This document shows, in pieces, positions 41,640-50,888 of a DNA stretch of 64,000 nucleotides. Within the stretch, counting starts at the first letter, position 1, and each line of letters begins with the position of its first letter. A program made the translations under genes and the position numbers. The stretch covers positions 1-64,000 of the forward strand of contig CAJTYG010000009.1 in the NCBI GenBank assembly GCA_910584155.1, given 5' to 3'. The notes below the pieces were generated by a model. It worked only from the letters and a program-made list of their open reading frames with translations. It had not been told where the DNA came from and searched no databases. Origin of the DNA: an uncultured Christensenella sp. Its GTDB lineage: Bacteria > Bacillota > Clostridia > Christensenellales > CAG-917.

Positions 41640-42404
41640 ATGAAATTTTTGGGCGACTATCATCTTCATACCTTTGCAAGCGACGGGCGGTCGTCTATAT
41701 CAGACTACGCAAAGCTTGCCAAGCAAAGGGGACTGAAGCAGATAGCCGTCACGGATCACTCGTTTGCAAGCTTTATGTTTCATATGACGGACGGGAAGTT
41801 TGCAAAGCAGGAAAAAATTATCGCAGACCTTGGCGACTTAGGTGTGAAAATATTTCACGGCGTAGAGGCAAATATGATAGGCGCAAATATTGACGTGCCT
41901 GCCTCAGTTGTGCGCAGGTGCGATATACTGACGGTGGGCTTTCACAGATTTATCACGCCGTGCAGAATGAACGGGCAAAGCAGGTTTTTGCTTGTCAACG
42001 GCTTTGGAAGCTCCGCTAAAAAGGAAAAGCTTATCCTGTCCAACACGGAAGCGTATATAAGCATAATGGAAAACTATCCCGTGGACGTGCTTGCGCATCT
42101 CGGTCACCGTGCGCCCGTAGATATTGCGAGGGTTTGCGAATGTGCGGCAAAGCATAAGGTTTATATTGAGCTCAACGAAAAGCATATCGGCGCACTTGCG
42201 CACGATATAGAGGAAGTCATTTCGTCGGGAGCAAGCTTCATTGTGGGCACTGACGCACACGAAAAAAATAAGATGGGACGTTTTGAGGACGTAAGAGGGT
42301 TTATAAAGAAATACGGTATCCCGACCGAGCGGGTTTTCGGGATAGACGGCAACGAGCCTGTATTTAAGGATAAAAGGGAGTGGAAATATGGCAGCGACGT
42401 TTAA
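41640..42404 (+). CDS. PHP-domain phosphoesterase (YcdX-like)
   Basis: 254 residues. The metal-binding PHP motifs are DYHLHTFASDGRSS (first), VTDHS (second), GVEANM (third), HLGHRAP and GTDAHEKNKMG (fourth). Phosphatases of this type act on small phosphorylated substrates; the substrate is unknown. ATG 41640 is preferred over GTG 41634, which overlaps the murB stop. It sits between murB and whiA and overlaps whiA by 17 bases. Confidence 0.88.
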   Translation: MKFLGDYHLHTFASDGRSSISDYAKLAKQRGLKQIAVTDHSFASFMFHMTDGKFAKQEKIIADLGDLGVKIFHGVEANMIGANIDVPASVVRRCDILTVGFHRFITPCRMNGQSRFLLVNGFGSSAKKEKLILSNTEAYISIMENYPVDVLAHLGHRAPVDIARVCECAAKHKVYIELNEKHIGALAHDIEEVISSGASFIVGTDAHEKNKMGRFEDVRGFIKKYGIPTERVFGIDGNEPVFKDKREWKYGSDV

Positions 42405-43350
42405 AGAGGACGCAAAAAACGAAATGCTTTCCGTTTTGCCGTCCGCCCTATGTTGCAAAAAGGCTTTTTTATCGGCGATAGCAAAGGCGTCGGGCACGCT
42501 CGAGGGCACGGGCAGGCGGCAGACTCTCTGCATTGCTATTGATAGCCTCGACGCCGCCGAGCGTATTGCAGAGCTTTTAAAAACGCTGTATCCCACCGAA
42601 TTTACCGTGAGCGAGCACGTACAGAAAATTGCGGGTGTGGAAAGGCACGCATACAAGGTGTCTATCCCGCACGGCTACGCAAGTCAGGCGCTTGAGGACT
42701 TTGAGCTTATCCGCATAGACGAGGACGGCTTGCCGAACTTTACGAGGGGACTGCCGCAGTCGCTTATGCGCAGGGAATGCTGCAGGACCGCATATTTCAA
42801 GGGGCTGTTTCTCGCCTGCGGAAGCGTGTACGTGCCGAGCACGGACGGGGAAAGCAAAAACGGATATCACTTCGAGCTTAAGATAGCCGATGAGGAATTT
42901 GCCGAAGCCGTGCACGAGCTGCTGACCGATTTGCATATAAATCCACGTATCAGCGACCGTGCGGGCAGCAAGCTGCTGTACGTAAAGGATAAGGACGAGA
43001 TAGTGCGCATACTTTGCGCTTTGCAGCTTGCGGACAGCGCAAAGCACGTGCAGGACGTGATAAACGAGCGTGAAACGGCAAATCTTTTAAACCGTACCGT
43101 CATTTGCGAGACGGCAAATATGGATAAGACCTTCAGTGCGGCAAGCAGACTGGTGCTTGCCATTGCGAGGCTTAAGAGCAGCGGCGAGTTTGACAGACTG
43201 TCGCCTGCGCTGAGGGCGACCGCAGACGCAAGAGCGGAAAATCCCGAAGCCTCTATGCAGGAGCTTGCGGATATACTGTGCGTGAGCAAGAGCTGTCTGC
43301 ACCACAGACTATCAAAGCTCGAGGCGCTTGCGGACGGCTTGAGAGACTAA
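42388..43350 (+). CDS. whiA: WhiA-family DNA-binding protein
   Basis: 320 residues. An N-terminal LAGLIDADG-like fold without nuclease residues (KGLFLACGSVYVPS) precedes a C-terminal helix-turn-helix (MQELADILCVSKSCLHHRLS). In Firmicutes WhiA influences cell division and chromosome segregation. Its position before dnaE and after murB/PHP is the usual Clostridia cluster. Confidence 0.95.
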   Translation: MAATFKEDAKNEMLSVLPSALCCKKAFLSAIAKASGTLEGTGRRQTLCIAIDSLDAAERIAELLKTLYPTEFTVSEHVQKIAGVERHAYKVSIPHGYASQALEDFELIRIDEDGLPNFTRGLPQSLMRRECCRTAYFKGLFLACGSVYVPSTDGESKNGYHFELKIADEEFAEAVHELLTDLHINPRISDRAGSKLLYVKDKDEIVRILCALQLADSAKHVQDVINERETANLLNRTVICETANMDKTFSAASRLVLAIARLKSSGEFDRLSPALRATADARAENPEASMQELADILCVSKSCLHHRLSKLEALADGLRD

Positions 43351-43377
43351 TTCAAAAGACGATAAAAAGGATATACT

Positions 43378-46300
43378 ATGACTGATTTTGTACATTTGCA
43401 TTTGCATACCGAATACAGCCTGCTTGACGGCGCAGTGAGAATTTTGCAGCCCGTCATCGACCCGACAAACCCCAAAAATACCGTAAAAACGCACCCGCTG
43501 AGCGAGGCGCTAAAGAAATTGGGAATGAATGCGGTCGCTATAACCGACCACGGAAATATGTACGGGGCGTATTCCTTTGTGCAGATTTTGCGAAAGGACG
43601 GAATAAAGCCCATAGTCGGGCAGGAATTTTACGTTGCCGAGGACCTGTATGTAAAGACTCCCGAGGTGCTCAAGCAGCGTTATCACCTCATATTGCTTGC
43701 AAAAAATCAGAAGGGCTATGAAAACCTGATGAAGCTATCCTCAAAGGCGTTTGTGGACGGCTTTTATATGCGCCCCCGTATCGACCTCGACCATATCGCA
43801 CAGCACAGCGAGGGACTTATCTGTTTGTCGGCGTGCCTTGCGGGCAAGATACCGAGGCTGATACTCGCAGGAAAATACGAGGAAGCGAAGCAGTATGCAA
43901 TACGTATGCGGGATATGTTTGCCGAGGGCGATTTTTATATAGAGCTACAGGACCATCATCTGCCCGAGGACGCTATCGTCAACAATCAGCTTGTCAAAAT
44001 CGCAAGAGAGATAGGCGTAAAGATAGTTGCCACAAACGACGTGCACTACTTAAGGCGTGAGGACGCCGAGATGCAGGATACGATGATGTGTATTACGCTC
44101 GGCTGCAAAAAATCGGACGACAAGACAAATTCCGCTCGCTTTTCCAACGACGAATTTTATCTGAAATCGGGCGACGAAATGGCGGAGCTGTTTTCGTGGT
44201 GTCCCGAGGCAATATCCACAACCCGTGAGATAGCAGATAAGATAGAGGACTATTTTGTGCTGAAGCGTCCGCCTGTCATACCCGCCTATCACAACGAGGA
44301 AATGGGCAAAAGAGACGAGGAACAGTATCTGCACGACCTTGCGTGGGAGGGACTTAAGAGGCGTTACGGCGAGATCACGCCCGAAATGGAAGCACGTATA
44401 AAGCACGAGCTGAACGTCATACACACCTGCGGCTACGACGGATATTTCCTCATTGTGTGGGACTACGTGAACGCCGCAAAAAAGATGGGAATTCCCGTAG
44501 GTCCGGGGCGTGGCAGCGGCTGCGGAAGCATAGTTGCGTATTCTATAGGAATTACGGATATAGACCCCTTGAAATATCAGCTTCTGTTTGAAAGATTTTT
44601 GTCCCGTGAGCGTGTAAGTATGCCCGACTTTGACGTGGACTTCTGCTTTGTAAGACGGCAGGAGGTCATAGAGTATTGCATACAAAAATACGGCAAGGAC
44701 AACGTTACGCAGATAATCGCATATTCTACGATGAGCGCAAAGGCGGTGGTCAAGGACGTCGCAAGAGTGCTTGACATACCGTACTCAGAGGCGGCAAACT
44801 GGGTCAAAGCCATTCCCGCAACGGGCAAGCCGCTTTTGTCGCAGGTGCTTACCGAGGGCAGCGATAGCTACAGCAAGGATTTTAAGGAACTGTATGACGG
44901 AAGCCCCGTTGCCAAAGCCGCAATAGACCTTGCTATGCAGATTGAGGGTATGCCGAGACAGACGTCTATGCACGCTGCGGGCGTCGTCATCTGCCGTGAC
45001 CCCGTTGAAAACTACTGCGCTCTGTCAAGAAACGGCACGGGCAGCGACTCGGTCATCACAACGCAGTTTGACAAAAATATCATAGAGGACGTCGGACTGC
45101 TCAAAATGGACTTTCTGGGCTTGAAAACGCTGACGGATATCGACGAGGCGTTGAAGCTCATCAAGGCGGATAAGGGCGTAGAGCTCAATTTCGATAAGCT
45201 CGGATACGAGGACCCTAAGGTTTACGAGCTGATTTCGTCGGGCGACTGCGAAGCGGTGTTTCAGTTGGAATCCGGCGGAATGAAGCGCTTTATGGCAAGG
45301 CTGCAGCCCGACTCGCTCGAGGACGTAATAGCAGGCATTTCGCTGTACAGACCCGGTCCTATGCAGTTTGTAGACGACTTTATCGAAGGCAAAAAGCACC
45401 CCGAAGCGGTGACATATGCCCACCCCATACTGAAAGAGGTGCTTGGCAACACCTACGGCTGTATCGTCTATCAGGAGCAGGTCATGCAGATAGCTCAGAA
45501 AATGGCGGGCTTTTCCTTTGGCGGCGCAGACATCATGCGACGTGCAATGTCAAAGAAAAAAGCCGACGTTTTGCTCAAAATGAGGGACGTTTTTCTGCAC
45601 GGCGGCGTGCTTGACGACGACGCTACAAAAAAGGTGAACGTGGGCGCAGTAGCAAACGGCGTCGATGAGGAAATCGCAAACCGACTTTTTGATCAGATAA
45701 TGAAGTTTGCCGAGTACGCTTTCAATAAATCGCACGCTGCGGCGTATACCTTCCTCACTTATCAGACCGCATATCTGAAGCTGTATTATCCGACGCACTT
45801 CATAGTTGCCGTCGTCAACAACCGCATAACCAACGCCGACGAAGTAAAACACTATATGAACTACCTTAAGCGCACCGGCGTAAGGGTGCTGCAGCCCGAT
45901 ATAAACCGCTCCGAAAAGCTGTTTTCTATTGACGGCGACGACGTGCGCTACGGGCTGTCGGGCATAAAAAACGTGGGCGAGACCGCAACCGAATTTATCA
46001 TTGCCGAAAGGCGCAGAGGCGGCAAATTCAAAGATTTGCGTGACCTTCTCGAGAGGTGCTCCGAGCAGATAAACAAGCGTATGCTCGAAAGCCTCATAAA
46101 GGGCGGGGCTCTTGATTGCTTCGGCTATACACGCTCTACGCTTATGGCTTCCTACGAGCGCATTATGGACGACGTTATCAAATCGAAAAAGAGCAGACTT
46201 TCAGATCAGATGTCGCTGTTTGACGAGCTTGTCGAATACAAGGATAAATACCACGAAATTGAGGAATATCCGAAGCTTCAGCGCCTGTCAATGGAAAAAG

Positions 46301-46986
46301 AGGTTTTGGGTATGTATATCAGCGGACACCCTCTTGACGACTACAAAGAGATAGCGGGCGAATTCAACTTCGATACGGGAATGCTGTTTGTCGAGCAGCC
46401 CGACGAGGACGGCAACGTGGGTATGGCTATAGATCAGTCGCTGAGCGGCAGGACGGTGCGATTTGGCTGTATAGTGGCTTCCTACGAGGTGAAGTCCACA
46501 AAGCAGCAGACTAAATTTGCCGTCGGCAGGCTTGAGGACAGAGCGGGCTCGGTCGCATTTTCGATGTACGCTAAGTCGTATGAAAAATACAGCGAGCTGC
46601 TTTCGGGCGACGAACCCGTGAAGGTGACCGGCAGGATAGACCTGCGTGACGAGAGTGAGCCTAAGATAAATATTGACAGCGTAGAACTGTGGCGCAATGC
46701 AAACGCTGCCGCTTCTAAGCCCGTCGAGACGGGAAAGAAGCCCGAGCTTAAGGCGGGCGGCGTGATATACGTGCACATTTTGGCTCCCGAGGAAAACAGC
46801 ACCGTTATGGAAATTTTGAAGATGTACCCCGGCGATACGCAGTGCAGGGCGCAGATAGATTGCTTCGGTGAGAAAAAGATGAGGCAATATCCGTATACCG
46901 TCAGGCTTTGCGACGAGCTTCTGGCTCGCCTGACCGAATTCTTGGGCGAGGACAGAGTGCGCTACAAAGAGAAAAACAAAAGCTGA
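43378..46986 (+). CDS. dnaE: DNA polymerase III alpha subunit
   Basis: 1202 residues, the replicative polymerase of the DnaE type. The N-terminal PHP domain (HLHTEYSLLDGAVRI) is followed by the palm with catalytic aspartates in PDFDVDF (Asp417, Asp419, Asp421) and GPGRGSGCGS; then HhH (YRPGPMQFVDDFIEGKK), and an OB fold near 990–1090 (VRFGCIVASYEVKSTK). It has a ribosome binding site AAAGGATAT. pfkA follows, with its own promoter. Confidence 0.96.
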   Translation: MTDFVHLHLHTEYSLLDGAVRILQPVIDPTNPKNTVKTHPLSEALKKLGMNAVAITDHGNMYGAYSFVQILRKDGIKPIVGQEFYVAEDLYVKTPEVLKQRYHLILLAKNQKGYENLMKLSSKAFVDGFYMRPRIDLDHIAQHSEGLICLSACLAGKIPRLILAGKYEEAKQYAIRMRDMFAEGDFYIELQDHHLPEDAIVNNQLVKIAREIGVKIVATNDVHYLRREDAEMQDTMMCITLGCKKSDDKTNSARFSNDEFYLKSGDEMAELFSWCPEAISTTREIADKIEDYFVLKRPPVIPAYHNEEMGKRDEEQYLHDLAWEGLKRRYGEITPEMEARIKHELNVIHTCGYDGYFLIVWDYVNAAKKMGIPVGPGRGSGCGSIVAYSIGITDIDPLKYQLLFERFLSRERVSMPDFDVDFCFVRRQEVIEYCIQKYGKDNVTQIIAYSTMSAKAVVKDVARVLDIPYSEAANWVKAIPATGKPLLSQVLTEGSDSYSKDFKELYDGSPVAKAAIDLAMQIEGMPRQTSMHAAGVVICRDPVENYCALSRNGTGSDSVITTQFDKNIIEDVGLLKMDFLGLKTLTDIDEALKLIKADKGVELNFDKLGYEDPKVYELISSGDCEAVFQLESGGMKRFMARLQPDSLEDVIAGISLYRPGPMQFVDDFIEGKKHPEAVTYAHPILKEVLGNTYGCIVYQEQVMQIAQKMAGFSFGGADIMRRAMSKKKADVLLKMRDVFLHGGVLDDDATKKVNVGAVANGVDEEIANRLFDQIMKFAEYAFNKSHAAAYTFLTYQTAYLKLYYPTHFIVAVVNNRITNADEVKHYMNYLKRTGVRVLQPDINRSEKLFSIDGDDVRYGLSGIKNVGETATEFIIAERRRGGKFKDLRDLLERCSEQINKRMLESLIKGGALDCFGYTRSTLMASYERIMDDVIKSKKSRLSDQMSLFDELVEYKDKYHEIEEYPKLQRLSMEKEVLGMYISGHPLDDYKEIAGEFNFDTGMLFVEQPDEDGNVGMAIDQSLSGRTVRFGCIVASYEVKSTKQQTKFAVGRLEDRAGSVAFSMYAKSYEKYSELLSGDEPVKVTGRIDLRDESEPKINIDSVELWRNANAAASKPVETGKKPELKAGGVIYVHILAPEENSTVMEILKMYPGDTQCRAQIDCFGEKKMRQYPYTVRLCDELLARLTEFLGEDRVRYKEKNKS

Positions 46987-47084
46987 GCGCAACTCCGTTT
47001 GGCTTTGAATATGATATTTGTGGGCTGCGCACGCAGATAAAACAGATTTATAATCATAGATGATTATAACAATATAAAAATTGC

Positions 47085-47113
47085 TTGCGTGCAAATACTT
47101 ACAGTGCTATTAT
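47085..47113 (+). promoter_or_regulatory. pfkA promoter
   Basis: TTGCGT (47085–47090), 17-base spacer, TATTAT (47108–47113). Confidence 0.5.
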
Positions 47114-47145
47114 TAAATCTAATTTCAAATATGTGAGGCAAACAT

Positions 47146-48132
47146 ATGGCGGCAAAAAAAACCAACAGTAAAAAGCTCGCAGTGCTTACAAGCGGCGGCG
47201 ACGCTTCGGGAATGAACGCCTGTATACGTACGGTCGTGCGCTACGGGCAAAGCCTCGGCTTTGAGGTCTACGGCATAAAGCATGGCTATAAAGGACTTGT
47301 GGGCGGCGAAATATCCCTTATGGATTACAGCTCGGTTTCGAACTGCGTTCACGCAGGCGGCACTATCCTGCGCTCGGCTCGCTGCCTTGAGTTTAAAGAA
47401 AAGGACGTCGTGATAAAAAGCGCAGACAATCTGCTCAGCAAGGGCATTGATAACCTCATCGTGATTGGCGGCGACGGCTCCTTCAGAGGCGTGCAGGATC
47501 TGCACGAATTTACAAATCTCAACGTGATAGGCGTGCCCGGTACCATCGACAACGATATGGGTTATACGGATTCCACAATAGGCTACGACACGGCGTGCAA
47601 TACGGTCATCGACGCAATTTTGAAGCTCAGAGATACGATAACCTCGCACGACCGCATTATGATACTTGAGGTCATGGGCAGAATGTGCGGCAATATCGCC
47701 CTCAACTCGGCAGTAGCAGGCGGTGCGGAATACGTCATCGTACCCGAAGCTCCCGCAGACGTGGACGAAATCGCTCAAAGCGTAAAGCGTGGCTTCGACA
47801 AGGGAAAAACGTCTACGATAATTCTGCTTGCAGAGGGCAAAAACGAGCTCAAGGACGAGCTTATGCAAAAGGTCGCCGACGCAACGGGGCGCCGTGTAAA
47901 CCATATGGCGCTCGGTTATATGCAAAGAGGCGGCATACCCACAATGGCAGACCGTGTGCTTGCCGCACGTATGGCGCAGCGTGCCGTCGACCTCATCGAG
48001 TGCGGACAGTCGGGCAGAGTTGTGGGCGTAAGAGGCGGCGATATCTACGACACCACCGTGCTCGAAGCGCTTAAAATTCCAAAGGAATTTGACGAGCAGC
48101 TGTACAATCTTGCAATCACAATAAGCAAATAA
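47146..48132 (+). CDS. pfkA: 6-phosphofructokinase, ATP type
   Basis: 328 residues. The donor-site motif GGDGS at 108–112 with Gly in the position that selects ATP, and GVPGTIDNDM with Gly-Thr (not Lys) mark the ATP-dependent class; the substrate segment is EVMGRMCGNIA. It commits fructose 6-phosphate to glycolysis. It follows dnaE, as in many Clostridia, and ends at an intrinsic terminator. A PPi-type paralogue lies 1.4 kb downstream. Confidence 0.94.
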   Translation: MAAKKTNSKKLAVLTSGGDASGMNACIRTVVRYGQSLGFEVYGIKHGYKGLVGGEISLMDYSSVSNCVHAGGTILRSARCLEFKEKDVVIKSADNLLSKGIDNLIVIGGDGSFRGVQDLHEFTNLNVIGVPGTIDNDMGYTDSTIGYDTACNTVIDAILKLRDTITSHDRIMILEVMGRMCGNIALNSAVAGGAEYVIVPEAPADVDEIAQSVKRGFDKGKTSTIILLAEGKNELKDELMQKVADATGRRVNHMALGYMQRGGIPTMADRVLAARMAQRAVDLIECGQSGRVVGVRGGDIYDTTVLEALKIPKEFDEQLYNLAITISK

Positions 48133-48158
48133 TTTCAAAAACAATATTTTATGTATAC

Positions 48159-48187
48159 AAAAACCGCAGATGAACTGCGGTTTTTGC
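48159..48187 (+). terminator. Intrinsic terminator after pfkA
   Basis: AAAAACCGCAG (48159–48169), loop ATGAA, CTGCGGTTTTT (48175–48185). Confidence 0.9.
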
Positions 48188-48335
48188 ATATATTATGTGG
48201 ACGCCAAAATCAAATGCAAAGCGTGGCTGAAACTCAAACAGCTTTGGATCCTCTTTTCTAACAAAGAGTTTCTACGGCAGAGTGAGTTGCTCACGAAAAA
48301 TATATAAGATCTTATAAAGGCGCACTTAATATCAA

Positions 48336-48842
48336 TTATGGTTTAATGATAACGAGTTTTAAGCCTAAATTTCGGGCATAATCTATTGTTGATTTTGTCC
48401 CACCCGATAGACCGTTGAACAAAGCAATCATTAAAGAAGAATTGTTCACCATAAATTTATTTCTTTCTATCATACATTCAGCCCCTATATATTCGTCGTA
48501 AATACAACGGATATCGTCTAATTGTGTTAAAAGATTTCTATATCTTTTCTTATCTTTTTCAGACCATTTTATGTCTTGTGTTTTACAAGGCAGCGCACCG
48601 ATTATTTTAATATTTTTGTATCGTGACTTTAATGCTATTACAGTTTCGGCACATATCATATCAAAGCCTATTGCCATTCCGCATATAAAAGTCGCATAAC
48701 CGCTTTGAATTGCTTTTTCGATTTCGTGTTGTAAGACCTCTTTCATATTCTTACAGCGTTCATCTTCTTCATTAAATCGCCAAGGCAATTTTTGACTTCG
48801 GTGTCCTGTAAAACAGGCTGTCGTATTTTTATCAAATTCCAT
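48336..48842 (-). CDS. SLOG-superfamily protein, DUF1273 (YpsA-like)
   Basis: 168 residues. TACFTGHRSQKLPW at the start, FICGMAIGFDMICAETV in the middle (Rossmann-type nucleotide-binding turn) and GLSGGTKSTIDYARNLG near the end are the family marks. SLOG proteins bind nucleotide-derived ligands and are often tied to stress or mobile-element biology; no activity is established for this one. It is divergent from an XRE gene across a region with three GTTGG palindromes, and its promoter -35 box lies inside one of them. The predicted mRNA has almost no leader. Confidence 0.85.
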   Translation of the reverse strand: MEFDKNTTACFTGHRSQKLPWRFNEEDERCKNMKEVLQHEIEKAIQSGYATFICGMAIGFDMICAETVIALKSRYKNIKIIGALPCKTQDIKWSEKDKKRYRNLLTQLDDIRCIYDEYIGAECMIERNKFMVNNSSLMIALFNGLSGGTKSTIDYARNLGLKLVIIKP

Positions 48843-48851
48843 TACAAACTA

Positions 48852-48880
48852 ATTATACATCAAAAAATTGTGTTGGTCAA
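48852..48880 (-). promoter_or_regulatory. Promoter of the SLOG gene
   Basis: On the minus strand TTGACC (48880–48875), 17-base spacer, TATAAT (48857–48852), ten bases from the start codon. Confidence 0.7.
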
Positions 48881-48948
48881 CCAACTGTTGGTATACCAAC
48901 GACATAAATTTTTGTCAATTTTTATAATTTCGATGTTGGCAAGCCAAC
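48872..48948. promoter_or_regulatory. Three palindromic operators GTTGGY-NN-RCCAAC
   Basis: GTTGGT-CA-ACCAAC (48872–48885), GTTGGTATACCAAC (48887–48900) and GTTGGC-AA-GCCAAC (48935–48948). The first two are 15 bp centre to centre; the first overlaps the SLOG promoter -35 box and the third precedes the XRE gene. Compensatory T/A to C/G changes at the inner position keep each site palindromic. Confidence 0.8.
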
Positions 48949-48973
48949 TAAAGATATTTTAGGAAGGTATTTT

Positions 48974-49207
48974 ATGAGATTAGTAGACGCAGTTTATCAA
49001 AGAATAGTGGGATATGCTAAAGAACGCAACATTAGTATGAATGCGTTGGCAACTTTAGGCGGCGTGCCCCGTCCGACTATAGTGACGATGACAAGAAGCA
49101 AGACGGTTACTTTGTCTACAGTATACGGTGTTTGCGAGGGCTTGGGTATTACGTTGCAAGAGTTTTTCGCTTCGCCGTTGTTTGATAAAGAAAATGTAGA
49201 CGATTAA
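48974..49207 (+). CDS. XRE-family regulator paired with the SLOG gene
   Basis: 77 residues. The helix-turn-helix is SMNALATLGGVPRPTIVTMT, followed by TVYGVCEGLGITLQEFF. ATG 48974 follows AGGAAGG. It probably binds the GTTGG palindromes and controls both genes. Short XRE proteins of this size are common in accessory or phage-derived loci. Confidence 0.88.
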   Translation: MRLVDAVYQRIVGYAKERNISMNALATLGGVPRPTIVTMTRSKTVTLSTVYGVCEGLGITLQEFFASPLFDKENVDD

Positions 49208-49574
49208 CGGGCGGCTTTGCTTATCTAAGCTTCGCAAAAAGTGTGCGTTCTGGATTGCTTCGGCAAAGCCTCGCAATGACGAATAAAAAGTGCAACAGCG
49301 TTCTTTATATTTTTTTCGCAAAAGTGAAAATTGACTTCCTGCTTTTGCACCTTATGTCGCATACTGCGACAGGCGGCTGCTATTATATCAATTTATCGTA
49401 TTATACAAGCAGCATTTCGCACGATGTCGTTTTTGGTGCTTTTGCGTGCCGTGCAAAGCGGGGTGTAACATTCGTCGCAAATAAACACTTTTCTATTGCA
49501 AATAGATTAAAAATATATTATTATATTTGAAGTATAATACCGCTATTTGCGGAGGAAAAGGAGTTTACTTATCT
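49208..49574. repeat. Repeats and leader of the PPi-PFK gene
   Basis: A GCAATGACG element with AAGCTTCGCAAA leader (49226–49280), then the minus-strand copy of the TGTCGCA-hairpin repeat (49313–49490). An AT-rich leader with TATAAT at 49533–49538 precedes the gene; the -35 box is unclear. Confidence 0.7.
49313..49490 (-). repeat. TGTCGCA-hairpin repeat, minus-strand copy
   Basis: Its reverse complement matches 30962–31108, including GACATAAGGTGCAAAAGC and the perfect hairpin TGTCGCA-GTA-TGCGACA (49360–49376 region). It is the only repeat family in the window seen in both orientations at distance. Confidence 0.65.
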
Positions 49575-50822
49575 ATGAAAAATTTGGTTGGCGCATGTAT
49601 GTTCGGGCAAAGCGGAGGTCCTACCTCGGTCATCAACAGCAGTGCTGCGGGCGTTTTTACAGAGGCTTTGAAGCAGGGCAATATCACAAAGGTTTACGGG
49701 GCGGAGCACGGCATTGTCGGCATCCTCAACGAAAAGTTTTTTGATATTGCACAGGAGGACCCTAAGGAAATCGAGCTGCTGAAATATACGCCGTCGTCCG
49801 CTCTCGGCTCGGCAAGATACAAGCTTAAGGACGCAGAGGTAGACGACACAGATTACAAGCGTATCCTTGAAGTTTTTGAAAAATACAATATCCGCTATTT
49901 CTTCTATAACGGCGGCAACGACAGCATGGATACCTGCAACAAGGTAAGCAAGTATCTGCAATCGGTGGGCTATGAGTGCAACGTCATCGGCGTGCCCAAG
50001 ACTATCGACAACGACCTTTACGGCACAGACCATTGCCCCGGCTATGCAAGCGCCGCAAAATACATCGCAAATACCATTATGGAATGCAACCTTGACGCAA
50101 AGGTGTACAACTTCGGGCAGGTTTGCATAATGGAAATTATGGGCAGAAACGCAGGTTGGCTCACCGCCGCCGCTTCGCTTGCGGGCTACAAGGGGCTCGG
50201 CGCAGACCTCATCTATCTGCCCGAAGTGCCTTTTGACGTGGATAAGTTTGTGGCTTCCGTCAAGGACGTATGCGAAAAGAATGACAACAAGTGCATTGTC
50301 GCCGTGTCCGAGGGCTTGAAAAATGCCGAGGGCAAATACGTTGCGGAGTGCGAGGTGTCCTCAAACGACACCTTCGGTCACGCTCAGCTCGGCGGACTTG
50401 CGCAGGTGCTTGCAAATATCATAAAGCAAAGGCTCGGCGTAAAGGTGCGTCCTATAGAGCTAAGCCTTATGCAGCGCTGCGGCGCACACCTTGCCTCTAA
50501 GACGGATATCGAGGAAGCCTTCAACGCAGGCGCATTTGCCGTGAGAAGTGCGGTCGAGGGCGAAACCGACAAAATGGTCATCTTTGAAAGAGAATATGAC
50601 GAAAACGGCAACTACGTTTGCAAAAACGTGCTTATGCCGCTTGAGCTTGCCGCAAATACAGAAAAGAAGGTTCCGCTTGAGTGGATCACGCAGGACGGCT
50701 CGTACGTGAGCGATGAGTTTGTGAAATACGCTTTGCCGCTCATTCAGGGCGACGCAAAAGCGCCTCTCGAGGACGGTCTGCCGAGATTTGCGCAGCTCAA
50801 AAAGGTGTACGCAACTCTGTAA
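49575..50822 (+). CDS. pfp: Phosphofructokinase, PPi type
   Basis: 415 residues. The donor motif is GGND at 113–116 (Asp in place of the Gly of ATP enzymes) and the second motif is GVPKTIDND with Lys; both are established markers of pyrophosphate-dependent enzymes. EIMGRNAGWLTAA binds the sugar phosphate. The reaction is reversible and can work in gluconeogenesis. ATG 49575 follows AAAAGGAG; an ATG-less extension upstream is ignored. Confidence 0.93.
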   Translation: MKNLVGACMFGQSGGPTSVINSSAAGVFTEALKQGNITKVYGAEHGIVGILNEKFFDIAQEDPKEIELLKYTPSSALGSARYKLKDAEVDDTDYKRILEVFEKYNIRYFFYNGGNDSMDTCNKVSKYLQSVGYECNVIGVPKTIDNDLYGTDHCPGYASAAKYIANTIMECNLDAKVYNFGQVCIMEIMGRNAGWLTAAASLAGYKGLGADLIYLPEVPFDVDKFVASVKDVCEKNDNKCIVAVSEGLKNAEGKYVAECEVSSNDTFGHAQLGGLAQVLANIIKQRLGVKVRPIELSLMQRCGAHLASKTDIEEAFNAGAFAVRSAVEGETDKMVIFEREYDENGNYVCKNVLMPLELAANTEKKVPLEWITQDGSYVSDEFVKYALPLIQGDAKAPLEDGLPRFAQLKKVYATL

Positions 50823-50839
50823 TTAAATTTTGACGTTTT

Positions 50840-50871
50840 GTTATGCCAAAGGCGAAAGCCCTTGGCATAAC
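50840..50871. terminator. Hairpin between the PPi-PFK and esterase genes
   Basis: GTTATGCCAA (50840–50849) pairs with TTGGCATAAC (50862–50871), extended inward by GG/CC with a bulged A. There is no T-run; it may be a weak or bidirectional signal. Confidence 0.45.
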
Positions 50872-50888
50872 GCTATATTTGGGGGAAT

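Noticed and set aside
47125..48189. Minus-strand 354-codon frame opposite pfkA
   Set aside because: Shadow of a well-supported gene; composition is typical of antisense translation.
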